Notes under the pieces: generated by a model
Database searches by the model: none
The model's input: only the letters and a program-made list of their open reading frames with translations
What the model was told of the DNA's origin: nothing
Position numbers and translations under genes: made by a program
Origin: Humulus lupulus
Lineage: Eukaryota > Streptophyta > Magnoliopsida > Rosales > Cannabaceae
NCBI RefSeq assembly: GCF_963169125.1
Contig: NC_084798.1
Location: 200,007,481 to 200,071,480 of the forward strand
Direction: 5' to 3'
Length of the DNA stretch: 64,000 nt
Shown: positions 10,890 through 21,277 of the stretch, piece by piece
How the letters are laid out: the number at the start of each line of letters is the position of its first letter
Position numbering within the stretch: position 1 is the first letter of the stretch

Positions 10890-12109
10890 AGGATAGGTGC
10901 AAGGGTGGTGGTATGATACTTGTGCCACCATTCATGTAACCCATGATAGAGAGGTCTTTAAGACTTTTGAGGATGAGGAATGACCAAAGGTCCAAGGTGT
11001 TGGGCAAGGGGGATGTTGATATTTACTTCACATATGGAAAAAAGGTTCTTTTGACCAATGTGTTGTGTATTCCAGATATGAGTAGGAATCTTGTGAGTGG
11101 GCAATTGTTGAGCAAACCAGGCATCAAAGCGGTGTTTGAAGTCGATAAGTTAGTTTTATCAAAAGGAAATGATTTTGTGGGAAAGGGTTATACTTGTGAT
11201 GGGATGATTAAATTGTTTACCAAGAACAATGGTTTTGATAATAATGCATGTTCATCTTCCTCTTATGTGCTTGGTTTTGATTCTATTACTTTATGGCATA
11301 ATAGGCTTGCTTATATAGGATTTAGTACAATTAGAAGAGTTATTAAATATGGTTTAATTCTATGCAGTGATGTTGAGCATGACAAATGTGAATTATGTGT
11401 TAAATCTAAGACTGCAAATAAACCGTTTCCTAGTATTGAAAGGAAAACTATTTTGTTAGATTTGATACATAGTGATTTGTGTGAATTGAATGGAATAATT
11501 ACTAGAGGAGGACATATATATTTTATTACCTTTATTGATGATTGTTATAGATTCACATATGTATACTTGCTTAAAAATAAGGATGAGGCCTTTAGCATGT
11601 TTAAAATCTATTAAGTCAAAGTTGAAAATCATTTGGAAAAGAAAATTAAAGTGATTAGAAGTGATAGGGGCGGTGAATACATTTCCAATGAGTTTAATGT
11701 GTTTTGTGAGATGCATGGTATAATACATGAATGTATAGCCCCTTATACTCCCCAACAAAATGGTATAGCGGAAAGAAGAAATATAACCTATGTTGAAATG
11801 ATTAATGTTATGCTATTACATGAGAATTTAAGTTTTGCTTTATGGGGAGAAGTCTTACTTACCACTTGTCATATTCTAAACCGGATTCTTCTAAAGATGA
11901 ATCAAATTTCACCTTATGAGATATGGAAGGGAAAGAGGCCCAACCTAGGATATCTCAAAATGTGGGGGTGCCTTGCTTATTGCAAGAGCACAAGGCCTAG
12001 AATGACCAAGTTAGGTCCAAGGGCCATCAAATGTGTGTTTGTAGGCTATGCCTCAAATAGTAAGGCCTATAGGCTATTAGACTTGGAGTCTAATGTGATA
12101 ATTGAATAA
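10890..12109 (+). pseudogene. Copia-1 protease remnant, GAG-pre-integrase and integrase
   Basis: 'WWYDTCATIHVT' near 10905 stands where the Copia protease active site (DSGA) is expected; here it reads DTCA. The 10943-11614 frame holds the GAG-pre-integrase zinc region ('LWHNRLAYIG' and 'CELCVKSK') and the start of the integrase core ('LIHSDLCELNG', 'FIDDCYRF'). After one stop, 11633-12109 continues with 'VIRSDRGGEYIS', 'TPQQNGIAERRN' (catalytic Glu) and 'PYEIWKGKRPNLGYLKMWGC'. Only one stop separates the two halves, so integrase is the best preserved part of this element. Confidence 0.85.
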
Positions 12110-12329
12110 AGAGAAATGGAGTTCTTTGAGAGTTCGTTGTATAGTGACAATAAGCCTTAAGAACCAATCTCAGTGGAAGGAAATCAAAATGAGCTACCTT
12201 CAAGGGTTGTAGAGCAACCAATATTGCCTAGAAGAAGCCAAAGACTTAAAGAGAGTGGATCACAAAATCAAACCTCTCAAGTGGAGACTCTTTACCTAGT
12301 ATAGGGAAACTATAAGGGAGTTACTTGGA

Positions 12330-12915
12330 AGTATCCTATGGTACTTTAAGTGGAGGAAGATCCTAAGACTTTCCAAGAGGCTATGTCCTCAAGAGACTCT
12401 AACTTTTGGAAAGAGGTAATAAATGATGAGATGGATTCAATCATGTCAAACCACATTTTAGAGATTGTTGGTCTACCACAAGGATCAAAGCCAATAGGGT
12501 GTAAGTGGGTATTTTGAAAGAAGTACAATACTAATGGGACCATTCAAACCTATAAAGCAAGATTAGTGGCCAAAGGGTTAGGCAAAAGGATGGCATAGAC
12601 TACTTTTATACCTATGCACCGGTAGCAAGGACATCATCTATAAGATTGTTGTTTGCCTTATCATCAATACACAACCTATATGTTCATCAAATGGATGTCA
12701 AGACGAAATTTCTAAATGGTAACCTCAATGAGGAGGCGTACATGGAACAACTGGAAGGGTTTGCTCTAAAGGGGAATTAACATAAGGTGTGCAAACTTGT
12801 AAAATTATTATATGGTTTGAAGCAAGCACCTAAACAATGGCATAAGAAGTTTAATGAGGCCATTGTTTTGGATGGGTTTAAACACAATAGTTCGGACAAG
12901 TGATTATATTCTAAG
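12330..12915 (+). pseudogene. Copia-1 reverse transcriptase, N-terminal part
   Basis: Blocks seen in shifting frames are 'PKTFQEAMSSRDSNFWKEVI', 'GCKWVF', 'YKARLVAKG', and a degenerate 'YGLKQAP' region at about 12813. The sequence stops at 12915 where the Tekay LTR begins; the rest of RT is at 18112. Several stops and frameshifts are present. Confidence 0.8.
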
Positions 12916-13741
12916 TGTAATGCCCTACTTCCCTAGAGTCGTTACCATGTGATTTTAAAATGTGCCATTAGCTCGCTAATCGACGTGTTAGACCAAAAGT
13001 GTGGTTAATTAAAATGAAGACTCATTTAGATAAGATTTTGGTATAAAAGGTTGGACATTCATTTAAATCATGGAAATATTACATTGGGATCCCAAAATAT
13101 TGTTTAGCAACATATTTACAAATCAAAAGGTTACTTTACAGTCGACCTAAGCGACAAAATCAAACATTTATAACCACTCCTCAAAATACCCCAGCCGTGG
13201 CGGCCAAGTAGGTAAAACATGTACGCACCGCTCCTTGCCCTCCAAATCATGGTTTATCGACCTTTTCCTTGCCCATACCTGGACCACAGAGCACCTGTGA
13301 GCCGAGGTTCAGCAAGAGAACTTCACAGCATAGCATACAATATTTATTTCAACAAATACATACTTAATCAAAGACAGCAAATAATTAGAAGTTTCTATTG
13401 GAATACACAACATTACAGTAGTATAATAACTCAATAGCATAATGGCATAACAACATAACAATACAGTAGCACAGTAGCGGCCTTCACCGGTCGAGGTGCA
13501 CTATCAGGCACCAAGTCTGCGATCTTAACCTAGCGGGTGTGTAAAGCACCCTTAAAGGGTCTCGCTCTAGCTGTGACAGTCAGAATCTCGTGATCCGCAG
13601 GGGGAAAGACCAGGTAAAAAGCTGTGTAATCCCACATCGCTTGGGGAAGGTCAAGTGTGAAGATTCTAAGACTGTGTAGGTATAGGACTACACAGTTGAA
13701 GACAACTTAAATGGATTGAGGGGTACTACCTATGCTAACAA

Positions 13742-13850
13742 GATGCATCTTCTTTTTGGTAGCTCATCACTTGATAACTCCAAAGTTAATCGTGCTTGAC
13801 CTGGAGCAATCTTATGATGGGTGACCTACTAGGAAGTTTTCCCAGGAAGC
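13742..13850 (+). promoter_or_regulatory. 5S-rRNA-like Pol III promoter, Cassandra LTR 1
   Basis: It contains AACTCCAAAGTTAATCGTGC (box A region; AAGTTAAGCG in the other copies) and GATGGGTGACCTACTAGGAA (box C region). These are the internal promoter parts of plant 5S rRNA genes. It is not a 5S gene: the ends of the rRNA are absent. Confidence 0.8.
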
Positions 13851-14188
13851 TTGCGAGTGAGGACAAAGCACACTAGAAAGACTCGTGTTGGTTTGTAGGG
13901 TCAGTCATTATTCCAGGAAGCAACCATAATGACGTGGGGCATTACAAATGGTATTAGAGCCTTGACCCAGCCTAAAGTGTGGCTGACGGGGACGTCGGGC
14001 CCGTAAAGGGGGGTGATTGTGACAGTTAGAATCTCGTGATCCGCAGGGGGAAAGACCAGGTAAAAAGCTGTGCAATCCCACATTGTTTGGGGAAGGTCAA
14101 GTGTGATGATTCTAAGACTGTGTAGGTATGGGACTACACAATTAAAGATGGCTTAAATGGATTGATGGGTACTACCTATGCCAACAAG

Positions 14189-14296
14189 ATGCATCTTCTT
14201 TTTGGTAGCCCATCACTTGAGAACTCCAAAGTTAAGCGTGCTTGACCTAGAGCAATCTTATGATGGGTGACCTACTGGGAAGTTTTCCCAGGAAGC
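14189..14296 (+). promoter_or_regulatory. 5S-rRNA-like Pol III promoter, Cassandra LTR 2
   Basis: AACTCCAAAGTTAAGCGTGC is followed by GATGGGTGACCTACTGGGAA. This is the best preserved of the three copies relative to the 5S box A and box C sequences. Confidence 0.85.
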
Positions 14297-14618
14297 ATAC
14301 GAGTGAGGACAAAGCACGATGGAAAGACTCATGTTGGTTTGTAGGGTCAGTAACCATAATGACATGGGGCGTTACAAATGGTATCAGAGCCTTGACCTAG
14401 CCAGAAGTGTGGTCGACGAGGATGTCAGGCTCGTAAGGGGGGGGTGATTGTGACAGTCAGAATCTCGTGATCCGCAGGGGGAAAGACCGGGTAAAAAGTT
14501 GTGCAATCCCACATCGCCTGGGGAAGGTCAAGTGTGATGATTCTAATACAGTGTAGGTATGGGTCTACACAGTTGAATATGGCTTAAATCAATTGATGGG
14601 TACTACCTATGCCAACAA

Positions 14619-14728
14619 GATGCATCTTCTTTTTGGTAGCCCATCACTTGAGAACTCCAAAGTTAAGCGTGCTTGACCTGGAGCAATCTTATGATGGGTG
14701 ACCTCCTAGGCAGTTTTCCCAGGAAGTG
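14619..14728 (+). promoter_or_regulatory. 5S-rRNA-like Pol III promoter, Cassandra LTR 3
   Basis: AACTCCAAAGTTAAGCGTGC is followed by GATGGGTGACCTCCTAGGCA. Box A is intact; the 3' part of box C has small changes. Confidence 0.85.
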
Positions 14729-15249
14729 TGCGACTGAGGACAAAGCACGCTGGAAAGATTCGTGTTGGTTTGTAGGGTCAGTCGTCATTCCAGGAAGCAA
14801 CCATAATGACGTGGGGCATTACACTGGTGCCCTGCATTTAGCATGCTTGACGCCGATCCTGACCCTTTGTCACTTTCGACTCTTGTCACTTCTGACTCTT
14901 GTTGCTTCTGGCTCTTGCCGATCAATCACATGTATGACATAATAGCCATAAATAATACACACAACAATACACGCCACATAGCTCTACGGGCACAAATAGT
15001 TCTCTTACCTTGTGTGCCGAGCTGACAACCCAAAGTAATCCCAAGCACGATTCCTATCCCGAGCCTGAGCGATAAAACCTAGTCACAACGCATTAATAAA
15101 TAGACATCCATAAATTCCTAACCAATTAAAAACTTCAAAATATAATTCTAGCCTTCGGGACCTTGAATTCTACTAAACTGGGTAGTAGAATCTTTCCCGA
15201 GCCTTAACATTTGGGTTCCCGAGCCTAAAACCTCCATCTAACCAACATT

Positions 15250-15425
15250 TCCTATTTGAGCCACGGCGCAACCTCTTAAGGGTCATGGCACACTCAAGTC
15301 AGAGAGCCCTAGGGCTTTCATCAAAGGGCCACAGGCCGCAGCACAGACTGAGGATGGGCACAATTTCGAGGCCTCCAAGCCTCTGTGTTCAAGCGGGCTG
15401 CGGTGCCTGATGAACAGTGCCGCGA
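15250..15425. repeat. Decayed CCGCGG palindrome cluster in the Tekay solo LTR
   Basis: GAGCCACGGCGC, GGCCGCAGCAC, GCTGCGGTGCC and TGCCGCGACTC occur at about 15255, 15340, 15390 and 15418. They look like CCGCGG motifs altered by C-to-T/G-to-A changes at CpG. They occupy the place equivalent to the clusters at 477-606 and 61960-62060 in the related LTRs. Confidence 0.65.
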
Positions 15426-16203
15426 CTCGAGCCCCAAACCTAGAAACTCCACCATTTTCAGACTTCTAAACCTCCTGCAAATCGATCCAAACATAATATA
15501 ATGCCCGAATTGAGTCCTAAAATACTTTCACCATACCTAGAGCAGTACATATACCCTAAAAACTGAACCAAAACCTCATCATAACTCAACTTAGTCTCTT
15601 GAGTTCAAAAACTCCCAAAACACTAAAAATGACAGAGAAATTCAACAAAAAGCTTGCTCTAACCTTTACCTCTGTGTTGATTCAACCCTAAGCCAATTCC
15701 CCAGCACTTCAAGCTTCAATTCCTCAGCAAATCCTAGCCTTGATCTCAAAACCTTAGTGACTTCCCTTAGAATTTTCCAAAACCTCACCAAAATGAGTAA
15801 GAGAAAGAGAAACGTGAGAGAGGGGAGTGTGGGCTAAGAGGAGTGTTGTTTTCTTCTAAGTGTTTCCCCTTAGTTCTAGGGTCCTCAGCCTCCTAAGATT
15901 AAGTTCAAGTTTATCCCCCCACCTCTAAAATTCCCTTAAGTCTATCCTTGGCCACTTAATGCCTCTGAGGGCAATCCCGTCATTTGCCACATCCCGCTAA
16001 TTCCTCGATGTTGACGGTGAAATTTTGTCAACAAAATTAGATCAGAAAACTCAAAGATATGTATGGAGATCTTTAGATAAGAACTTAGAATAAACTTAAG
16101 GAAAAGTAAACACAGATCCACAATGGAGTGAGCCTTTGTATATTGCTTAATAGCCTGAGTGTACAATGAGTTTTCCAACCCCTTTTCTGGAGGGGTGATG
16201 ATC

Positions 16204-16211
16204 TATTTATA
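16204..16211 (-). promoter_or_regulatory. LTR TATA box
   Basis: TATAAATA on the minus strand (CAATATAAATAGATC), in the solo LTR 16009-17664. It lies downstream of the two minisatellites in the LTR's own orientation. Confidence 0.6.
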
Positions 16212-16674
16212 TTGGAGCTCTAATGGCTCCTCATACATTGTGGTCCCAGGGGACAAGATTGTACATAGGTACATTGTCAGGGTGGTGGCAGTGGTCATGG
16301 TGTTGGCCTGGTACATAGTCAGAGGCATGCGTGTAGTGCTTCCACTCTCTGTACAAATCCGTACCTCCACTACTTATGTTATACAGATGTCAGGGTCACG
16401 CTTCTGTCCTCCTCATGGTCGTACGTCCTGCACCCATACACATACGGGTGCTTTGTACCTGATGGTTATTCTAGCATCTCCAAGGCACATATCTGCTCAA
16501 AGCTATCCCACGTTCTACTAAGTGTAGGAAGGCTTGCGTGTTAACATGAACGATATACTCAGTCATCTACACCACTATGGGGTTGATACCAAATAATTCT
16601 TGGGTCTCTCCTATTGCTCCTCGTACGATCCTTCTAGAGGTCGTAGACCCCATATGAGTACACAAGGCGCGAGA

Positions 16675-16965
16675 CCATGGTGGTGCGAGACACCTTAGGG
16701 GTCGCGGGACCATGGTGGTGCAAGGCCATGGGAGCTGCAAGACCATGGTGGTGCGGGGCCATGGGAGTCGTGAGACCATGGTGGTATGAGGCACCTTGGG
16801 GGGCCGCAGGACCATGGTGGTGCGAGGCCATGGGAGCTGCAAGACCATGGTGGTGCGGGGCCATGGGGGTCGCGAGACCATGGTGGTATGAGGCACCTTG
16901 GGGGGCCGCAGGACCATGGTGGTGCGAGGCCATGGGAGCCACAAGACCATGGTGGTGCGTGGCAT
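16675..16965. repeat. Minisatellite of ~33-bp CCATGG units in higher-order triplets
   Basis: Nine GACCATGGTGGT monomers of about 33-36 bp are present. They repeat as triplets of about 102 bp (units with ...GCGAGGCCATGGGAGC, ...GCGGGGCCATGGG and ...TATGAGGCACCTTGGGG). Many monomers hold two CCATGG palindromes. All units are near a multiple of 3, so frames stay open on both strands. That is a repeat effect, not evidence of a gene. Confidence 0.9.
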
Positions 16966-17084
16966 ATGGATGAGGCGGGGTGCACCTCACTTGGCGCGAG
17001 GCTCATGGGCGACGCCATTGGTGCACTTGCACGAGATGGCACCTGGGCGAGGCAGGGGCTGTGGCTGCGTGAGGCGCGAGGCCT

Positions 17085-17310
17085 ATTGGTGCACCTGTGT
17101 GAGGCTGCTGAAGCATCTGTGTGTGACGCTGCCTAGGCAAGGCTGCTGAAGCACCTGCGTGAGATGCTGCCTGGGCGAGCTGCTAGAGCACCTGCGCGAG
17201 ACGCTGCCTGGGTGAGGCTGCTGGGACACTTGCGCGAGACGCTGCTGGTGCATCTACGCGAGACGCTGCTTGGGCAAGGCTGCTGGAGCATCTGCGCGAG
17301 ATGGCGCTTG
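17085..17310. repeat. Second GC-rich tandem repeat (GCTGCTGGAGCACCTGCGCG type)
   Basis: About five imperfect copies of a 40-50-bp unit built from 'gctgctg.agca.ctgcgcgaga.gctgcctgggcgag'. It lies next to the CCATGG minisatellite in the same solo LTR. Confidence 0.75.
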
Positions 17311-18111
17311 GGCGAGGCCCATAGGTGCACGGGCGGCCTCGCGAGGCATGGTGCATATGTGCGTGATGGGCATGTCTAGGATGTAGCCATTATCGTGAGG
17401 ATCGAAGATTCCATCATTTGATTTGTGGTCTCTTGGGACTACCTTGGGAGTGCGTTACGTTTTCCTTTGGCTTCTATAGAGGCTATTTTGTGCAATGTGG
17501 CCCATCCTCATATGAGCATTTAGGCCTTAGGCTCTAGGCTAGCCCGAACTCTATAACTTAGCTTGTGCTGCTTGTTGGGTCAATTCTTTCACGTTCGCAG
17601 CCCTTACTCATTTCAATACGGGATCATGTAGTTTTTCTTTTAGTGTGGATTTTTGGTATCCACACTCGAGTGTTCCTATAAATCCCCATTTAATCTCGAC
17701 ATACTTAAATAATCACTAAATCATTACCCGCTACCAGGTAAATCCCAAACACCAACTATGTTCCCAAAATACCCCTAGGCTCACTCCGAGCCAGTATTCG
17801 ACCCCGTTGTGACTATTTTGCTATTTTGCTCCCTAGGACCGTCTCGAATCACACATCGCAAATATATCACCATAATCTTGTGGTCTCAAGCACAACACAC
17901 ATATAATTTGCATTTATGCCCTTAACGGGCCAAAATTATACATATGCCCTTATTAACCGAAATGGGCCCACATGCATATTTAATTCACCTAAACATGCAT
18001 CTCTAATCACATAATCCTTTAATCCATGTAATAACATAATTTAATCAATTATTTCCCTCCCGACACGCTAGTTAAGGCACCAAACCTTATTAGCAAATTT
18101 GAGACATTACA

Positions 18112-18680
18112 CTTAGACTTTTGATGACTATGTTATCTTAGTGTGTCTATATGTTGATATTGAGTAATGACATGAAATGCATACTAAAAATTAAGAGGTT
18201 TATATCTTCTAACTTCAATATGAAGGACCTTGGAGAGGTTGATACCATTTTAGGTATTAAAGTTAGAAGGAGTGTTGATGGATATGCCTTAGGTCAAGCT
18301 CATTATATTGATAAAATGCTTGATAAGTTTGGCCATCTCAATATTAAAGAGGAAAACACACCCTTCGATTCAAGTTTAAAGCTTGAAACGATTGAAGGGA
18401 GAGCGGTGACTCAGCTAAAGTATGCAAGTGCAATTGGGAGTTTGATGTATGTCACTCATTGTACTAGAGCGAACATTGTATTTGCGATTAGTAAACTTAG
18501 TAGGTTTACTAGCAATCCAAGTATCTTACATTGGAAGGCGGTTGAGAGAGTGTTTGGATACCTTAAAAGGACCAAAGAGTTATGCCTCCAATATTATAAG
18601 TTTCCTAAGGTACTTGAGGGATATACCGACGTAAGTTGGATATTCCGATGTAAGTTGGATATACCGACGTAAGTTGGATA
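18112..18680 (+). pseudogene. Copia-1 reverse transcriptase, C-terminal part
   Basis: After the Tekay LTR, the RT resumes with the codons of 'DYVILVCLYVD', where YVD belongs to the catalytic YVDD box. It is followed by 'FNMKDLGEVDTILGIKV', 'YIDKMLDKFG', 'YASAIGSLMYVTHCTRANI' and 'LHWKAVERVFGYLKRTKEL'. One frame is open from 18151 to 18672. At 18620-18680 a 20-24-bp 'gatataccgacgtaagttg' segment is repeated three times, which breaks the frame into RNase H. Confidence 0.85.
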
Positions 18681-18712
18681 TCCAGCGTAGGAGATAATCT
18701 CTCCACAACCGG

Positions 18713-19129
18713 TTGGGTGTTCACCCTAGGTGGGGTGCAGTTTCTTGGGGTTCTAAGAAACAAACTTGTTTATATCACTCAACCATGGAATCCGAGTTTT
18801 TAGCTCTAGCGATAACCGACAAAGAGGCCGAGTGGTTAAGAGATCTCATGTTGAAGATACCAAGAATCACAATTGATGTTTCGACAATTTCAATACATTG
18901 TGATAATCAAGCTACTTTGATTAGAGCTTACAACAATATTTACAATGGGAAGTCTAGACATATAAGCCTAAGACATGACTATGTGAGGGGATTGATTGAT
19001 GAGAATATCATATTAATTTTATATGTGAAATCATGTGAGAACTTAGCGGATCCATTTACCAAACCTTTTGGGAGAGATTTGATTAGATCCACAAATAGAG
19101 GGATGGGACTAATACTCCTTGATATATAG
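18713..19129 (+). pseudogene. Copia-1 RNase H domain
   Basis: 'AVSWGSKKQTCLYHSTMESE' is the conserved Copia RNase H block with the catalytic 'STMESEF' Glu. It is followed by 'ITDKEAEWLRDLM', 'IHCDNQATLIRA' (catalytic Asp) and 'SRHISLRHDYVRGLI'. The frame ends at 19129. It degrades the RNA strand during reverse transcription. The domain is nearly complete, but the break just upstream separates it from RT. Confidence 0.85.
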
Positions 19130-19217
19130 ATTCCCCAATGATGGCAACCCAACTCAAAACTTTTTTACATCAAGTGTAGAGTTCAAGGGGTAAGAACAAG
19201 CCATTCGATAAGGGAAT

Positions 19218-19962
19218 TAGGGGTGTACACGGTTTGGTTTGGTTTGGTGCAGTTTAGAAGAATTTTGAAACCAAACTGCTTGTGCGGTTTTTTCAAAATG
19301 AAAAACCAAACCAAACCATTAAAATTAAAAAACCAAACCAAACCAAACCATAAATAAATGGTTTGGTGCAGTTTGGTTTGGTTTGGTTTTAACCATATTA
19401 CCAAATTATTAAAATTCAAAACTTTTTTATTATATAATAATTAACTAAATAGTTGTATTTAAATAATAATAGTTTTAGCTTTACTTTTAAGACCATAAAA
19501 GTCTACAAGAAGCTTATTGTCTTTGTTGTTGTAAGTTTAAGTATTTTGAATCATTATATAGAAGTGAGAAAAAGAAATGTTTACTTTCTAAACAATGTGG
19601 GACTTTACATTTCTCTTTTTTTAGTTTTAGAAACTTGTGCATGTATTAAATACTACTAAAAACATATCCTAAACAATTAAATTGTTTGGCTTGGATGGTT
19701 TGATAGACTTTATATTAACTTAAGTGTAGGGGTTCAAACCTTTGAACCACCATTTCTAAAAATTATTTTTTTAGAAAAAATCACGGTTCGGTCCGGTTTA
19801 ATTGGTTTTAAAAAATTAGAAACCTTGACCAAACCATTAAAGTTGAACGGTCCGATTAAACCGAACCATCGAAAAACGGTTTCACCGGTTACAGTTTTTG
19901 GCGGTTTGGTGCGGTGCGGTTTGGTTCCAAACCGCGGTTTGCGGTTTATATGAACACCCCTA
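19218..19962. mobile_element. hAT-type MITE, 745 bp, perfect 8-bp TSD
   Basis: Terminal inverted repeats are TAGGGGTGT...ACACCCCTA. It is flanked by a perfect 8-bp duplication, aagggaat (19210-19217 and 19963-19970), as expected for hAT elements. The subterminal parts are rich in GGTTTGGTTTGG and AAACCGCGGTTT repeats. It has no transposase, so it is non-autonomous. It sits between Copia-1 RNase H and the 3' LTR. Confidence 0.92.
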
Positions 19963-19970
19963 AAGGGAAT

Positions 19971-20443
19971 AGTTTCAGCATTAACAATTTAAAGTCTCAT
20001 CAATGGTGAGTTAATGTTGGTTGCTACCGAAGTGAGGGTTAAGCCCAAGACTTTTAATAAAATTTAGTTAAGAGTAACAAGCTCTCTAAAGGTGGCAAAG
20101 ATGTTGTAAGAATTTCGCCTATATGAACCTAGAGGTGGGTCGCCTCTCAAGAGAGTAGGAGTTTTCTCTCCGGATGGTTCATGAATGGATCAAGCACAAG
20201 GGCATTAATAGTGTTGGGCGTGAACAATGGGAAATACAGAAGTAATCAGATAGAGGCGTGTGAGACATTACCGATTTTTATCACTAGGAATGTTGTGTTC
20301 AATCTTTTAAGAATATCTTATCATTTCAATTTAAGCGTTGTAGTGTTTTCACTAAGGTAAAGTTCAAACCCAAAATGTACTTTAATTTATGCACTAATAT
20401 TGTTGGCTAGAAAAGAGAGGGCGTATTTAACCAAGTGGGAGAA
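19971..20443 (+). other. Copia-1 3' untranslated region and polypurine tract
   Basis: No ORF is seen. The final bases ccaagtgggagaa (about 20431-20443) are the polypurine tract that primes plus-strand synthesis, directly before the 3' LTR. Confidence 0.75.
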
Positions 20444-21277
20444 TGTTGAGATTGGTTTACATGGTAGAATTGTTTAGGCACGAAGATGTGCTAAAACAAT
20501 AACGATTTCACAAAAGTCAACATGTGAAAATTGACTTTGAGTATAGGCATGTTTAAATCAAACTTTTGGGTCCAAAATGTTTATTTGGAGTATAAAAAAA
20601 GTACCTAGAAAGTTTGGCCGCATTTGTAGGTGTTTTGAGACACCTCATGGAGTTGTATAACAAAGGCTTCAGTGATATGTCGCCTCCTAGGAGGCAATGC
20701 GTCGCCTGGGCTCTCAAAACCCTAAGAGAGAGTCGCCTGGTCCGTTGCGAAATGTCTGTACGGTTACGTGTTTTAGCTCCAAAACTTAAATTTAAATGTT
20801 GTAATCTCATTGGTTGAGTCTAATGGGAATCCTATATTATTTAAGGTGTTCAAATGAGTTAATTGGTGACTTAATCACTCACATATTTTTTTCACTGAAG
20901 AAGAAGCTCCAAGATTACTAGTTTTCTCCAAGATCTTCATTAAGAAAGCTTGAATTTCATGGAGATCCAAGGCTTGTGAATCTCAATCTCATTCCACTAG
21001 TTATAGCTTTAAGCATCTTCAAAGGAAGGTCATGAATAGAGATTTTTGGACAATAAATCGTCATTTGTGTTAAGCCTTCAATTTTATGTCTCACGTAAAA
21101 GCATAGCTTGTGATTTTATGCCCCTAGGGTTTGCTCTCCAAGGAAGGTCTACTCTAAACTTTTTATCCATTGTGTTTATGTAATTTGTGTTTAACTATTC
21201 TATGAGAATGATTTATTTGTATGGTTTTATCATTGAGTTGTAATAGAAACAAAGGTTTGTAAAGCCTAAGCCTAACA
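20444..21277 (+). repeat. Copia-1 3' LTR, longer than the 5' LTR
   Basis: 834 bp against 677 bp for the 5' LTR. The extra length is explained by the 20606-20780 block. Elsewhere the two align closely, for example the 'gggtttg.tct.caaggaaggtctactctaaac' block. Confidence 0.85.
20606..20780. repeat. LTR-specific block with GCCTCCTAGGAGGC palindrome
   Basis: It is present only in the 3' LTR; the 5' LTR has about 15 unrelated bases at this place. It contains a perfect 14-bp palindrome at 20682-20695 and three copies of GTCGCCT (about 20680, 20700 and 20733). Confidence 0.8.

Larger units (their letters stand above)
13572..14823 (+). mobile_element. Cassandra TRIM array: three LTRs, two internal domains
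   Basis: LTRs lie at 13572-13946, 14018-14376 and 14449-14823, each from TGTGACAG to ATTACA. The two internal domains are only 71-72 bp. Each starts with the tRNA-Met primer site (TGGTATTAGAGCC and TGGTATCAGAGCC) and ends with a G-rich polypurine tract. Each LTR carries a 5S-rRNA-like segment, the hallmark of Cassandra elements. No protein is encoded, so movement would need enzymes from other retrotransposons. The LTR-internal-LTR-internal-LTR order is a tandem form, probably from unequal recombination. The middle LTR lacks 16 bp near its 3' end. Confidence 0.9.
16009..17664 (-). mobile_element. Solo LTR (Tat/Retand-like) with terminal hairpins and internal minisatellites
   Basis: It is flanked by a perfect 5-bp duplication, ctcga (16004-16008 and 17665-17669). 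The ends are TGTTGACGG and GGTATCCACA. A TATA box lies on the minus strand at 16204-16211, so the LTR is read right to left. Both ends form short hairpins: TGTTGAC...GTCAACA (16009-16033) and TGTGGAT...ATCCACA (17644-17664). Two GC-rich tandem repeats (16675-16965 and 17085-17310) fill its upstream part. The TGTTGAC end resembles the Tat LTR at 22321. No genes. It lies inside the Tekay solo LTR. Confidence 0.85.
12916..18111 (-). mobile_element. Tekay-type Gypsy solo LTR with nested Cassandra array and second solo LTR
   Basis: The ends are TGTAATGCCC (12916) and GACATTACA (18111). The flanking 5-mers ctaag (12911-12915) and cttag (18112-18116) differ by one base. Both ends match the reverse complement of the 59299-63198 LTR: the left end, TGTAATGCCCTACTTCC, matches the end of that LTR, and the right end matches its start. 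After removing the Cassandra array (13572-14823) and the 16009-17664 LTR with its duplication, about 2.28 kb remains. This agrees with the about 2.44 kb of the LTR at 59299 after its own insertion is removed. There are no pol genes, so it is a solo LTR. It splits the Copia-1 RT. Confidence 0.85.
9215..21277 (+). mobile_element. Copia LTR retrotransposon 1, interrupted by a Tekay solo LTR and a hAT MITE
   Basis: The LTRs are 9215-9891 and 20444-21277 (TGTTG...AACA). Between them come gag, protease, integrase, RT and RNase H in Copia order. The polypurine tract ccaagtgggagaa lies just before the 3' LTR. The element sits inside LINE ORF2; LINE codons resume directly on both sides. No clear target duplication is visible (gcttg on the left, ataac on the right). 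Every ORF carries stops or frameshifts. The 12916-18111 segment is a later insertion inside RT, and 19218-19962 is a MITE after RNase H. Confidence 0.9.

Noticed and set aside
13742..14728. Possible 5S rRNA genes
   Set aside because: Only the internal promoter part of 5S is present and it sits within LTRs with primer sites and polypurine tracts. The 5' and 3' ends of 5S rRNA are missing, so these are Cassandra LTRs.
16567..17380. Many overlapping open frames on both strands, including one rich in 'TTMV' and His repeats
   Set aside because: They come from the ~33-bp tandem repeat, whose unit length is close to a multiple of three. No domain, start context or intron supports a gene.
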